DNA of 64,000 nt from NCBI GenBank assembly GCA_941918925.1, contig OW799234.1:65687543-65751542 (forward strand), read 5' to 3'. Of this stretch, positions 11,793 through 24,094 are shown piece by piece. Origin of the DNA: Phyto melanocephala (Eukaryota > Arthropoda > Insecta > Diptera > Rhinophoridae). The position numbers and the translations under genes were made by a program. Numbering within the stretch: position 1 is the first letter of the stretch; each line of letters begins with the position of its first letter. The notes under the pieces are model-generated. The model had not been told where the DNA came from and ran no database searches. It saw only the letters and a list, made by a program, of their open reading frames with translations.

Positions 11793-12675
11793 AATGGCAA
11801 AAAAAAAAACAAATATATCGGAAAAAATCGATCGATGTTTACCGTTCTGATGGATATTCTAACCGTGTAATAGCTAAAAAAAATTGAACGAAGCCCACTA
11901 GTTGTCGACAATTACATCAAGGATCCCAAAGGATATGTAAAAAATTTTAAGCAAAGGGTTTCATCGTCCTTATCTACGTATGAGAAAAGAAAAATCATCA
12001 GGATTGCTTCTAATTCTGCCTTATCCTTTTCAAATATAAGAGCTCAAGCTGGAGTGCAAGCGAGCAAGTCATCATTACGCTGAGTAATTAAAAGCTGTCA
12101 GTATCTTAAATACTAGAAATTACAAAAAAAAGTCGCCTCGTAAGGAAAAGCGGCTTCAATTCGCAAAAGACCACATGACATGGGATGTGCAGCAAAGAGG
12201 TCATATAAATGACTGGAGAACCGTTGTATTTACGGATGAGAAGAAGTTTAATTTGGATGGGCCTGATAGTCATAACTATTATTTCTATGAATTGCGCAAA
12301 GAAAAGCGATTTTTGAAGCGACATCACAGCCGAGAGGGACGCGTTATGTTATGGGGCGCTATTATGTACTATGGCATCATCGATCTTGAATTTCAAATAC
12401 TGGTGCAAGCTATAAAACTTTATTGGAATCAGCTGTTCCGAAGTTCAATGAACTATTTGGTTCCATATCTTGGATATTGCAACAAGATTATGCCAGAGTA
12501 GTAAAGGAGTTAATTGCAAGCCAAAATGTTGATATTCTTGACTGGCTACCCTATTCACCAGATCCAAACATTATTGAAAATATCTGGGGTTGGTTATCTC
12601 GTAAGGTCTATGAATATTTTGATAATAAGCAGTCACCAATTCAGGCCATTAAGGATGTATATGTTTATATGATAA
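11793..12675 (+). pseudogene. Tc1-like transposase, frameshifted
   Basis: From an ATG at 11793 the translation needs several frame changes. The order is an N-terminal HTH region (VYRSDGYSNRVIAKKN; NYIKDPKGYVKN; SFSNIRAQAGVQASKSSLR), then RKEKRLQFAKDH, then VVFTDEKKFNLDGPD with the first catalytic D. Next comes RVMLWGAI, then LQQDYARV with the second D, and finally WLPYSPDPNIIENIWG with the third acidic residue. This order is diagnostic for Tc1-like DDE transposases. The spacing from the second D to the last E is about 29 residues rather than the usual 34, so a small deletion lies there. The element is inactive, and I could not locate its right terminal repeat. Confidence 0.88.
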
Positions 12676-12699
12676 TAGTTGTATATGTATGGTAATAAT

Positions 12700-14055
12700 T
12701 TTAATTTGAATTATTAAAAATTTATATAAAAATATTTTTCAATGTAAGTATGTATGTAAAACAAATTGTAGATAAAAAAACAATAGAAAATTTCGTAATT
12801 GAAACAAAAATTTCTACATCACTCCCTTTCACTTGAAAATAGTGTGGATATTTAACAGCAAAGAAATATTTAAGTTAAATTTTTTGTTAATAAAAAAAAA
12901 TAAAACCCTTTAAAAAAATATTTTAAGGAAAATGTGTTAAGTACAGTTAAGGACTTTGACCATCATATAGCTAAAAAAAAATAGAATAAAAAAAGGAGGC
13001 TACAAAAAATTATGTACTATTTAAAAGTTTAAAAGCTAAAAATATAAAAATATTTTTTCTTTATTTTTGGCGGGGGGGAGGTGGGCTTTTCAAAGTCATG
13101 TGCAACAGGCGAATGACGAATGTAAAGTCTCATTTTATCCTTCTATTACATTTCTGTGTACAAACACACACACACACATGTGTATAACTTTATAACAACT
13201 TAAATGCATATACTATACATGTATATTTGAGTGCATTTGTATATTGTATAAAATTAAGAAGGTCAAAATACAGGCGAAATACTTGCATATGTATAGATAA
13301 AATTTGTTATACATATATTGCGGACATTTTAGTATACACAAAATCCATGACGCACTTTCATTTCATTCATTAAAAATTGAAGCCTTTAAACATAAAAAAA
13401 AATTAATATAATTTAATAAGCGCTTATGCCAAACAATGAACTAAAGTCAGTTTTATTTAAAAGAAACATTTTAATTAAATTAGTTTTCTTTTTAAATTTT
13501 TTTATTTTTTAAACTTTAATTTGTTTAATGCAATGAAACTTTTTTAAATATTTTTTCAAATGAATCTCAAATGTGAGATTCGATTTATCACTTTTACTCT
13601 CTCATAATATAGAAAAACTTTGAAACTACAACAAAAGCTTTTTAAGTATTTAGCTTCGCACTTTTTATTTGTTTTATCGATTCTACCAAATCGATGAATT
13701 TAAATCTCTACACACTTTTCATACCCCTGACAAAGCATTTTTAAGATTAGTAAAGTTGCCGGTGCTACTTAGATACAAAGTAAATTCTTTTTCGATCATT
13801 CCTATAAAACTTTGAACACACATTAAATTTCGCTGATACAACAACATTTTGATTATTTCAATGAAATCGAAATAGTAGGCGTGGCACTTGCTAAAACAAA
13901 TAATCATTTATCATAGCGTATCTAAAGAACTACACAATTTAAGGTCTTGTAACTACGTGTGTTTATTTTTGTTCTTAAGATACACAATTATGCGTTATTG
14001 TAAATCCAAGATGGCCGCCAATAATATATTTTATGTACATCGAATTCAAGGTATA
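12700..14055. other. Intergenic DNA, no gene seen
   Basis: AT-rich sequence with a G-run at 13071-13085 and a (CA)n tract near 13166-13180. No coding region is supported. Confidence 0.4.
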
Positions 14056-14446
14056 CAGTAATTTCCGCTTAATTGATTTTTTTTAAATGCACAGGTTTTG
14101 TTGCAATTAACCGGGCATATCATTAAGCCGATACTCTTTTAATTGATTCAGTGGCTCAATTAAAAGAACTCCGCATAATTGCGCAGTGGCATCAATAAAG
14201 CAGTAAAATATTTATATACTAGCATATATGCATATTAAGATTTAAACTTGTGTGGCATGTTTGTATGCTATTTACAGAAATAGTTTTTATTTTATGATTC
14301 AATTTAACGGGTAACGCAATAAAGCGGGACTCATTTAAACGTGAATTTTTCTATAAAACTTATATTGAATATTTTCAGTGTAATTTTTTTGGATCAAATA
14401 AGCGGGTAAATCAATTAAGCGGGAATCAATTAAGCGGAAACTACTG
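14056..14446. mobile_element. pogo/Tigger-type MITE, 391 bp
   Basis: CAGTAATTTCCGCTTAATTG at the left is matched by CAATTAAGCGGAAACTACTG at the right, each flanked by TA. Short AATTAAGCGGG-like motifs recur inside. CAGT-beginning ends with TA duplication are typical of pogo-like elements. No transposase is encoded. Confidence 0.85.
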
Positions 14447-15511
14447 TATATGTAAAACAAAGATATTTGAAAATTTAAAGTCATGACTGAAGCATGAATG
14501 CCCCACCGAAACAGGTCAAGGTTTTGAAACATGTCAGTAAAAAATATTTTAAGTGAAATAATTTTAATTGTTTTAAAATTAAAAAAAAAAAATAATAATA
14601 ATAAATAAAAAGGCCATCACGCCCCTTTACACATCAACAGACTGAATTAAAATTTAAGGGCGCATCCTATTTGTATAACACAAGAGCGAACAATATTTTT
14701 GTTAATTTTTTGTTTTAAAGGTTATTTGGGACGCTGAATCCAAAACTACACTTGGTTTTTTTCTATTAGGTCGACTTTTCTGGATATACCGATATGTCCA
14801 AAATTAAGGCACCTCCACTACACATGTTGCAATAACTTGAAAAATGTTTACCCTATTCAGTTAAAAAAACCCAAAACTCGTGAACAATATTATCTTTAAG
14901 TCGTGCTTACATTGGTTTTAAGTTTGCCCAGTATTTTCATAGATATCGGCGAAGTTGAGACAGACAAATGTGTTTTTTAAACAAAATTTCAAAATTTTTG
15001 ATTTTTTAAAACTTTCTTAAAAATATAGAACGACAAAAATCCCCTTATTTTTTGGCGAGCGTATACCCAAATATGTTTCAAACAAAACGAGCCATATTTC
15101 ATTCAAATCGATCTACAACTTTTGATTTTATTTTATTTTTTAAAATACTACTGTGCTGCGGCACTGCTGTATGTATATTTAGCGATTTATAACACTAAAT
15201 TAACGTTTTTTCCTTCATTTCAAAATGAGGTACCCTCACTTAATTGTGAACCAAAACGAAACGCGTTCGTCGATTTTTATAAACAATATCTCATTTTGTT
15301 CACAGATTATGTGGCTTAACGTGAAAGTAATAAAACTTTACACTTTTTCCCATTTTGGGGTTTTCATAAATTTTTTTAAATAAAAAATTTTCATTTTTAT
15401 TTTTTACTTCAACAACCATTTCTCAGTAATTTTTTTGCGGTTTTAAAAAATTTGATTGTTTTGCAAAGGTAACAATTATATTTAAAAAAAAATTTTGAAA
15501 ATCGCTTGTGC
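14447..15511. other. Intergenic DNA, no gene seen
   Basis: AT-rich sequence without recognised features. Confidence 0.4.
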
Positions 15512-16327
15512 TAGGTGCACAATTGCGACGAACGGCGAATTTCGTCCAACACGACGAACTCGTTGGTAAAAATTCGCTGTGTAAATTCGTTGAATGAAGC
15601 ACAATAACGACGAAAGAGTTAAATATTTTATAATTGAAAAAATTTTAACTATTTGTGCAAAGAAAGAACAAAAATAACACAGCCCGACAAAATTAAAAAA
15701 AAATTTTCTACTTTGAAAAAAAAGCTATATCATGAAAACTAGAGCTGATAGAGACAAACTGATTAGAGATTTGAATTCAGCGCACACAAATTAACTAGAA
15801 TCAGTTTATAAATTCAAAGAAGCAAATTGAGTGTTGACTGTGTAATCAAAGAATTTAAATTTTTGTAAAACTCAGCAATATAATAAATATAATTTATATC
15901 ATAATAAAAACTTTTTTACGTATATGTAAACGTTTACAAAGAATGTGTTGGGTATGTGCAGTAAACAATAACAATAATAATTTTGTTTTTGTATAACAAA
16001 AAATGGTCACATACTAAAAAAAAATTACTAAAAAATTCAAACATTTACAAAAATCCAAATAAAAACAATTTTTGTAGTTTGTAGTTAAAATAAAAAAGGA
16101 AAAAATTATAAAGGTAAAAACTAATTTTATTTTCTAAAAAAGTTAAATAGTAAAACCAAATTTAATAAAAATGGTCACCTTGCACCAATTTGTTCGTCGT
16201 TCGCCGGCGTAAGAAATAAAAATAAATCTATCAAAAATATATCTATCTCATATACACAAATGTGTTTTATTTTTGATGACGAATATTCGCGGCAAAAAAA
16301 TCGTCGTTCGTCGCAATTGTGCGCCTA
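15512..16327. mobile_element. TIR element with GACGAACG-rich ends, 816 bp
   Basis: TAGGTGCACAATTGCGACGA begins the left end. The right end is complementary over 23 bp with one mismatch. Near both ends the words GACGAACG, CGAAT and TCGTCGTTCG recur. A second diverged copy spans 29768-32132, with about 110 bp of homology at one end. No target duplication was found, so the superfamily is undecided. Confidence 0.75.
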
Positions 16328-16486
16328 TCATTAATGAGGAGTAAAATTATGATTTCTTGAACTTTAGATTTAGATATAAAATCAGCGTCCTCAAATTAAT
16401 AAAAATTGCAATTTTTGTTCCCTTGTGTTATCTATAGTGAGTAGCATCAATGCTTTGGGTACATTTGCATTATGCAGAATATGTGT

Positions 16487-16647
16487 CAAGGCATATTCAT
16501 ACAGGTATATGCAACGGCGAATTCGCTGTAATGTTCGCTGTCAAATACCACTTATAAAAAACAAGCAACAATTTTTTATACATGGAGTTGGACAGTAGTG
16601 TTTCCTATCAGCTGGGCTGATAATTTCACCTGTATAAATTCGCCTTG
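16487..16647. mobile_element. hAT-type MITE, CAAGGC family, 161 bp
   Basis: It runs from CAAGGCATATTCATACAGG to TAAATTCGCCTTG. An exact 8-bp duplication ATATGTGT lies at 16479-16486 and 16648-16655. Confidence 0.9.
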
Positions 16648-17130
16648 ATATGTGTCAAAGGAAATTTAAATTATGTGATTTTTACTACTAGTACATAACA
16701 CTAAACCGTCACATGTTTTCCAATTTTTTATACAAAAAATAAAAAATATTAAACAAAATTAGTTTTTTTCATTATTTCCTAAAATTTGGCTTTGCAAATA
16801 CAAATATTGATACATTTTTCAACTGGTAAATTTACAACGTGTTCTTACTGTCATATTGTCATAATTTTTAAAAATTTTAAAATGGTTTACAACAAGTCAT
16901 ATTCATACAGGAATATTAAACGGCGAATGGATACAACAAAGCAACTTTTGTGGGGATGTTTTATTTTAAGGCCAATTCGTATATCAAGATCGGAAAATTT
17001 GTTATGACATATTAAATATAATAAAACTTGAATAAAAAAAAGATATACATTTTTGAAACAGATTATTATTGACGCAAAAGCAACAAATATACATAAATTT
17101 AGTACATTTATTATCAAAAAGGTACACTAA

Positions 17131-17570
17131 TACTACATTTACACCTACACAAAATCTAGTACTTAAGGGATTTTGAGCGAAATCTACCAGATTTCCCATA
17201 CAAAATGAAATCTACTTCGCCACTAGATTTAGGCAAAATCTACTTAAAATCTAGTACTACTTCGTGATGCAACTGTGGTTTTTATTAAATTGTACTAAAA
17301 TATACTACGCTGCACACAGAAAAATTCAATCATAATATATAAGGTGGTTGCAGTTGCACAAGTACTTTATTGTTTACATTTTTTTTTGTATGGAGTTTGA
17401 ATTTTGAAGAAGTAGAGCATAGAGAGCATCTCAGACCACCTTGTAAATAAATATATTGTTTTGAAAACGAAATCTTGCAAAATGTCAGAAAACAGTGGTA
17501 AAAACGGTTTAGATTTTAATAAAGATTTTATATCAAATCTACTAGATTTCGCTTAGGTGTAAATGTAGTA
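17131..17570. mobile_element. PIF/Harbinger-type MITE, 440 bp
   Basis: A perfect 17-bp terminal inverted repeat, TACTACATTTACACCTA, continues with three mismatches to about 31 bp (AAATCTAGTA). TAA flanks both sides, the 3-bp duplication of PIF/Harbinger elements. Comparison with the uninterrupted relatives at about 6226 and 45960 shows where it inserted in the host MITE. Confidence 0.82.
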
Positions 17571-17631
17571 TAAGTTAATTGTTCAATACCGAAACAAAAA
17601 TCTCATTTTCCTTCCCTGCATTAATTTCACC

Positions 17632-18030
17632 CAAGGCATATTCATTCAGGTATATGCAACGGCGAATTATAACAGCAAAGAACTTTTTAGGGGATATTTT
17701 CTGTTTGTCTGTTTTTATTTCCATCCTTGCATTAATAAACGAAATCAAGTTGAATTCAACAAAATTTTTTCCCATCAGCTGGACCAAGGCATATTTATTC
17801 ATCAGGTACTCCTGTTTCGTTAGCTGATTATTTTTTCTTTACGTATTTTAGGTTTCAGCTGTCAAAGACTATAGATAAAAAAAAATTTTTCTTCTCTCTC
17901 ATTAATTTCAAATGTCAAACTTCATATATAAAAAATATATACAAAAAACTTTTCTCCAAACTGCAATTACCTGATGAATAAATATGCGTTGCAGCTAGAT
18001 TAATAATTTCACCTGTATGGATTCGCCTTG
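17632..18030. mobile_element. hAT-type MITE, CAAGGC family, second nesting level
   Basis: It runs from CAAGGCATATTCATTCAGG to GGATTCGCCTTG. The flanks ATTTCACC and ATTTTACC match at 7 of 8 positions. It sits near the right end of the outer copy. Confidence 0.78.
17784..17991. mobile_element. hAT-type MITE, CAAGGC family, third nesting level
   Basis: CAAGGCATATTTATTCATC at the left faces GATGAATAAATATGCGTTG at the right. The flanks CAGCTGGA and CAGCTAGA match at 7 of 8 positions. It splits the end region of the second-level copy. Confidence 0.7.
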
Positions 18031-18319
18031 ATTTTACCTGTATAAATTCGCCCTGGTTTACAATTTTGAGAATAAACAATACAAAACTTTTTATTTATTT
18101 TCAAATTATGAAAAATATTATGAAAAACATTATGAAAATACGAACGCAATCTTTCGATAGAAGTAAATCTGTTAATTTATTAATCAGTTAAAAATTAAAT
18201 GAAATGCAGTCAAAAGATTAATAATAAATTCTTTTAAAAACCTATCCCTCCATATTTTTTGAAATTTAGGGTTTCAAATAGAAAATGTCAAAAAAAAATT
18301 AAAAAACAAAAATGTAGAT

Positions 18320-18860
18320 CAAGGCGAATTCAATATCAGGTGATGTTAAGAAGCCAGCTGATTGTTTTATGCTCCTTTTATTTTTACGGCACAATGTCAA
18401 CGTTTGTTTACATTTAAATTAATTTTTATGTGCGTTAATTGAGAATTTATATATTTTAAAGTGGTAAAATTTGTGAAAAATAATTGTAAAAATACTTATA
18501 TTTGAGCAACAACTTATTGGAAAATAAGTAAAATATATTTTATAATTTGAATAAACAACATTTTTAATGTTTTTAATTCAGAAAATACAAAATTTCTCTT
18601 GTGTTTGTTCTAGTGATTTAAAGTCGTGAAAATTGTGAAAAATGTTCAAAAAAAAAAACACAAATATGTGATATAACCTAGCACAAATTTATGTAATAAA
18701 TTAAAAATACTTATTTATTTTTAAACTTTCCGCGTAAATTTATAAAAATAAAATTTTAATTAAAAGTAAACAAAATATTTGTTTTTTTGTGTTTTGACAT
18801 TCTCTTGGCCTTTTTGTGTTTGTTGCAGGGATGTTAACATCTGATAGTGAATTCGCCTTG
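18320..18860. mobile_element. hAT-type MITE, CAAGGC family, 541 bp
   Basis: It runs from CAAGGCGAATTCAATATCAGG to AGTGAATTCGCCTTG, with an exact 8-bp duplication ATGTAGAT at 18312-18319 and 18861-18868. Confidence 0.9.
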
Positions 18861-18868
18861 ATGTAGAT

Positions 18869-19525
18869 CATTGAAATTTTGACAACAAGTAAAACATACA
18901 TTAAAATAAAAAGAAAATATAATTTGTTTATTCTACAGACTGTACTTTGCAACAAGCAAAAATTCCCAAAATAATTAGTATTTTTTTTTTCATTATTATT
19001 TTAAATTCTTTGGTACTGTTTTTTTTTTGATTTTTTTTTGTGTATAATTTGAGATTTCTGAAGAGGCTGCTCCATACCTTTTGCATAACTTTGAAACGAC
19101 GTACTCGATTTTGTTTAGCAGTTCGTCAGAAAATTTTAAATTGCACCAGCTTTAAGTCTTTCTAATATAATTTTCTGATTTAGCCATCAGTTTTAGAGTT
19201 ATTGAGGCACAACTCGAAAAAAATTAATAAAAAATTTAAAGCAAAAAATAATTACCGGTTTTTGTACTTCTTCGTAAAGCTGCATATATAAGAAATAAAA
19301 TAAATCTTATTGCATGAATATCTACGGATAAATTCTAGTTTCTTTCCCTATAAAGTGAAAGTACACACAAAAAATCTTTTTTGTAAAATATTAAAATTCT
19401 TTAATATAAAAAATTAAAAAAAAAAGAAACAAACAAACAATAAAAAGGACAAAACTTAAAAAAAAAGGTGAAACTGAAAAAAATGTGTATGAAGTTTCTC
19501 ATGACTAGTCAAAAATATGATTAGA
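18869..19525. other. Intergenic DNA, no gene seen
   Basis: AT-rich sequence with poly-A and poly-T runs and no supported feature. Confidence 0.4.
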
Positions 19526-20743
19526 CAAAAATAAATAAAAGTGCTATATTCGGTCATGCCTAATATGCTGTTTTGCTTTATTTCTTTGGACGCCATCTTT
19601 GATTAGCTTTTTACAAAGTTAACTTTATTCTATTAGTCAAGCTCTTCGACATCTATATTGATAGACTTAAGAACAAAAGGTATCCAACATTTAATTTCGT
19701 ACGCCATCTTCCAGTTTATACTTTTACATTGTTTACAGAATCCTACTGTAATATTGGTGATACCAACATTGTGGGGTTGAAGGAGACTAATTCGTAGTTA
19801 CTATATTTCACCCATATATCCGCCATTTACTTTAGGATGCCAACTTAAATTTTAACTTATTCATAGAGTAGTGTATTCTACTCTTTAAGCCCTTTCATTT
19901 TATATCAATATTGAGGATGTTGAGAGGGATAAATTTCTAATTACAAGATTTGGCCCATATTTTTATTTAATGTACACCATTCTGTAGTGGCGGCCATCAT
20001 GGATTTTAATTTTTTTTTATAGTGTATTATACTCTGCTGGTCCAGCTCTTTCAACTGATCTGAACCATTCGGTTGCATTAAGGCTAAAAAAAAATCGATT
20101 TGCGTTTGTAATTTTTAGGAATAATACCAAATTTAGTGCTTATATCTCAGTTAGTTTCAAACCGATTTGTAAGTTTTTATGCAAAAATTTTTAAAATCTA
20201 CGACTAATAATTTGGTGACACTAGCTTATTTGAAAATTAGCAAGGAGCTTGATAAACTCGATATGTTAAGAAAAGTAAAAATTTTTGCCTATAGCTTTGC
20301 CGGTTAGTCTTCTATAGAAAGAAATTGGAAAATACACAATAAAAAAAATTTATAAACCTAAGTGGGCTATATTATCACAATAAGACTATATTTTACGAAT
20401 AGTCCTATAAGTTTATCATAATTAAAAATAGTAACAAGCATGTCTATAAATTAACCGAGGGTTGAAAAATTTTATATTTGCTCATATCTCAAAATGTTAT
20501 GGAGGGCTAGTGCTGGATTTCAATACCGATTTGTTTTCGAATATTTCCAAAAGATTGATATGATATACAGGTCTGTGCAACAAGTTGATTTCAAGCATCA
20601 CATGCACAGACATCATTCCTCAGTTGAATTCCCTATTCACAAGCTTTCAGAAAATATATACATGAGCTGGCCGGAAATCAATATTAAAGAAATTAATTAA
20701 ATTATAGTTATACCCTCAGCACTACAGGTGAAGGATGCAAAAA
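19526..20743 (+). repeat. Degenerate (GTCY)n-type element
   Basis: It starts with a decayed AAAGTGCTATATTCGGTCATGCC and ends with CAAGTTGATTTCA, CTATTCACAAGCTTTCAG and CTACAGGTGAAGG, the landmarks of the better copies. The middle is unlike them, so it is an older or divergent subfamily. Confidence 0.55.
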
Positions 20744-20888
20744 ATAAAAGTGTAAATTGTGTCTATACATCTAAACTTATAAATGTTTTTATTTTTTATT
20801 CATTGCAAGCAAACAAAAATATTAAAAAATTTTAAACATTAAAAGTGTTAAACATTTTATAAAATTTTTGAAAAAAATAATAAAAAAA

Positions 20889-21742
20889 CAAGTAAGAGCG
20901 CTATATTCGGCCGTGCCGAATCTTATATACCCTTCACAACGTGTAGTCATGCAATAACAGTAGTTTGTATCACCATTCATCTCATATGAAATACGTACAC
21001 ACATATAAAAAACACATATATAAAAAACATCCCATTGTAAAATTATAAATTTACGTATGTATGTTACAAAAAAAAATAAAAAAAAAAAATTTAAAAAAAA
21101 AATTAAAAAAAAAAAAATTTTTTAAAAATAATTAAAATATATATAATTAATGTAAAACAAACAAAAAAATAAAAAAAAAAATTAAAAAAAAAATTAAAAA
21201 AAAAATAATAAAAATATAAATAATATATTAAATAAAAAATAAAAAAAAAATAAAAAAAAATTAAAAAAAAAAAATTTTAAAAAAAATTTTTAATATATAA
21301 AAACAATTTTTTTTGGCTCAGCTGGGATTCGATGCCACGTTTTCTCTAACCAGTATACACGTTTGTATGTATGTATGTTGTTGTTGTAATGTTGTTTTTG
21401 TGAAAAAAAAATCGAGGTGGTCGTGGGTTTTTGCTCATATCTCAGTTGTTTATGTACCGATGTTTCTGATTTTCAATAGCGATCTACTCCCGAATATTTC
21501 TGATATTTTAATACCTCACCCGGTTCCAAGCGATGTCGGGGGGCTTCAAAAAGTTGATTTCAACATACACACGGACAGACGGTCAGACGGACAGACGGAC
21601 AGACTGACAGAGCTTAATCGACTTCCCTATTCATAAGCTTTCAGAAAATGTATACTTTATGGGGTCGGAAATGAAAATTGTAGAAATTTCACACGGAATG
21701 ACAAACCTATATATACCCTTTTTCACTGTGTGAAGGGTATAA
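20889..21742 (+). mobile_element. (GTCY)n-type interspersed element (mini-me/DINE-1-like), full copy
   Basis: The landmarks in order are CAAGTAAGAGCGCTATATTC, the palindrome TTCGGCCGTGCCGAA, TATACCCTTCACAACG, and about 250 bp of A/T-only low complexity. Then come GGCTCAGCTGGGATTCGA, GTATGTATGTTGTTG, a GACAGACG microsatellite (GTCY on the other strand), and a terminal hairpin ending TGTGAAGGGTATAA. A T/A-rich core, a (GTCY)n tract and a 3-prime hairpin are what is described for dipteran mini-me/DINE-1 (Helitron-related) elements. The assignment is inference. No protein is encoded. Confidence 0.8.
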
Positions 21743-21776
21743 TAACTGCACCATCATTACGTATGTACTCAAGAGC

Positions 21777-21807
<31 letters not shown>

Positions 21808-21822
21808 TGTATGTATATGTGT
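21777..21822 (+). repeat. (TATG)n microsatellite
   Basis: About ten tandem TATG units just outside the preceding repeat. Confidence 0.9.
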
Positions 21823-22480
21823 GTTCATATACCCCACAACGTCCCCGCATGAACACGATTTTGATGCCATACAAGTGATTTTTATATTTTTATTGCTTCT
21901 ATTGTCTTAAAGACTTCTGTTATTTAATTTAGACCCAACAACAATAACAACACTAACACCTTTAAATAGGCTTCAGTTAAAAAAATAAATAAATAAATAA
22001 AAGTGCATTTTCAATAGTATGCAGTTATTGGGGTAGTTTGTTAGTCTACAAACAAATATTGTTTATTGTTTCTTTTTGTTTTTTCATTTTTGCAAAACTA
22101 ACAGCAAATATTTTCATGCATTCACGTACTAATACAATGACTTGGAAAGCACGCAGACCTTAACAAACTTTTATACAAAATTTAGAAGGTGATAGAAAAG
22201 GAGGCGATCAGAAATGTTGCAATAAGTGGTGGTACCTTCACAGTGAGAAATGGTTTTTGTCGCTTTGCAAATAATAACTATTATATTACATATTAGTAGA
22301 AGGCAGAAATAGAAATGTAATTCTGACTTGAAAAGGGCCTTTAAGATGCCAAGAATATTTCGTTTGAAACTAACAACTCTATTAACTCTATTAACAACTA
22401 TTATAGCTTAAACTATTAATGTAATTGCAAAATAAGGTGTGCAAGTATCCTTAACGAAAATTTAAAATTTTATTATATTA
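21823..22480. other. Intergenic DNA, no gene seen
   Basis: AT-rich sequence without supported features. Confidence 0.4.
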
Positions 22481-23327
22481 CTAGCCAAGCCCGGCGCGCG
22501 TTGTTACGCCCCTTATTGAATAAAAATGCATTCTGAATTTTAATTGAATATATTAAAAATAATATTTTATTGATTTTTATTGTTATGCAAGTGGGTATAC
22601 AATATTTTTAGTTTTTCCATTTGCTGTAAAAATGAACAAATTTGTTGGTGTTCCCACTCTGGAGCATGCGACGTACAGCTGGCCATGTAAAAAGCATGGA
22701 TTTTCCAAATTCAATCCTGCAACAGGCAGAGATTGTCCTTGTGCTTTGTTGATGGTAACAGCGAAGGCAAGGCTAGCTGGAAACTGTAGTCGATTGAAAG
22801 GCAAATCGGTGAGAGCCATTGCAATGCGTGGAAATAGCAGAAATGGGTGTGGTACTGCCCACTTTTTTATCACAAAATTGTATAGTCATGACAGCCCAAT
22901 ATGTGTGCAAAGTTTCAGAAAATTTGATCTAGTGCAAGTAGCTGAAAATGATAACTAATTTTGTATGGGCGTGGCACTGCCCACTTTTCTAATCACGAAA
23001 TTATATAGTCAGACAGCCCAATATGTGTGCAAAGTTTCAGAAAATTTGATCTAGTGCAAGTAGCTGAAAATGATAACTTATTTTTTATGGGCGTGACACT
23101 GCCCACTTTTCTAATCACAAAATTGTATAATCATGAGAGTTCAATATGTGTGCAAAGTTTCAGAAAAATCGGTGAAGTTCAAGTGGCTAAAAATGATAAC
23201 CTTTTACCACCCATAAACACTCCCTGGAATGTGTACAATAACTTGCCAAAGTTTGAATCCGATAGGCTTTACGGTTTCGGAGTTTATAGCTAACACACAC
23301 ACAGAGTTTCACTTTTATATATACAGA
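22481..23327 (-). mobile_element. Helitron, both ends present, 847 bp
   Basis: On the minus strand it begins TCTGTATATATAAAAGTG after an A at the 23328 side and ends GGGCTTGGCTAG followed by T. These are the 5-prime TC and 3-prime CTAG-T ends of Helitrons inserted between A and T. It contains three units of about 120 bp with GGGCGTGGCACTGCCCAC-like boxes, and a remnant of the Rep/Helicase gene just before the 3-prime end. Confidence 0.9.
22583..22873 (-). pseudogene. Helitron RepHel protein, PIF1 helicase C-terminus
   Basis: Ninety-six residues are open on the minus strand. The block FPASLAFAVTINKAQGQSL is the late PIF1-family helicase motif of Helitrons, and HGQLYVACSRVG is the C-terminal motif VI. 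It ends NGKTKNIVYPLA, the usual end of such proteins. The N-terminal Rep (HUH) domain and Walker motifs are absent, so this is a 3-prime fragment that has joined the repeat units. The first residues (MIKKWAVPHP) come from the repeat unit in this frame. Confidence 0.92.
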
Positions 23328-23588
23328 TATCCAGCAAAGTCAAGTCAAGTACAACGCATCCTCATATTGAACACAATTACATATTTCATGTTAAAATAAA
23401 ACAAGCAAGAGTGCTCTTTTCGGCCGTAGTTACATAAGTACATTTTTGATTTTGGTTTTTTTATATAAATATCTGTATTCTGCTAGTCACCCCCCTTTAT
23501 TTGTCACCCGTTAAAAAAATTTGCCATTTTGTTTCAGATGCTATCTTGGATTTCAAATTTTTTCACACTGTATTTTAATGGTTAACTC

Positions 23589-24044
23589 CACGCAAAGAAA
23601 AACCATGGTAACGACATGATCACGACGGTAATATTATAGTTTCTATAACAATATTTGGTTGTCGAAAACAATTAATAGTTATTTTTGTTTCATTTCATCA
23701 TATATTTTGTCACGATAATCAAGCATTTGTTTGAATTCTATCATTTAAGGTTTACATTTCGTAAAAATTACAAAATGGTGATCATTTAAAAATAGTATTA
23801 TTTAAAAAAAAATAAATTGACAAAAATAACTTTATATATAAAAGCATTAAAAATTACAAATAATTATTAAATAATAGGTGAGATAATAGTATGATTACAA
23901 ATTAATCAAGCTATGATTTTTTTTAATAATAATTTGATTTCAACTGTTCTTCTTCTTGCTGAATAAATTATTATTATTTTAAAAGTTTGAGATGTCAAAA
24001 AAATTAACAAAAATTTTGAAAAATTTTCAAATAAACGAGAAAAC
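23589..24044. mobile_element. Fragment of CACGCAAAG-ended TIR element
   Basis: From CACGCAAAGAAAAACCATGG onward it aligns, in reverse orientation, with 37890-38347. It covers one terminal repeat and about 450 bp of interior. The other end is missing. Confidence 0.7.
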
Positions 24045-24094
24045 GGAAATGAAAATTGTAGAAATTTTACACGGAATGACAAACCTATATATAC

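Larger units (their letters stand above)
16893..18055. mobile_element. hAT-type MITE, CAAGGC family, outer copy of a nested stack
   Basis: The left end is CAAGTCATATTCATACAGG and the right end GTATAAATTCGCCCTG. The exact 8-bp duplication GTTTACAA is at 16885-16892 and 18056-18063. Three other elements interrupt it: 17131-17570, 17632-18030 and, inside the latter, 17784-17991. Confidence 0.88.

Noticed and set aside
13717..13907. ORF and CATACCCCTGACAAAG segment as a gene or repeat tail
   Set aside because: Only a short resemblance to the ends of (GTCY)n elements; no other landmark supports it.
21313..21636. 107-codon frame, also present at 39280-39708
   Set aside because: Both are the same stretch of the (GTCY)n repeat, and the second runs through the GACAGACG microsatellite. 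The other copies break it, so it is not a conserved protein.
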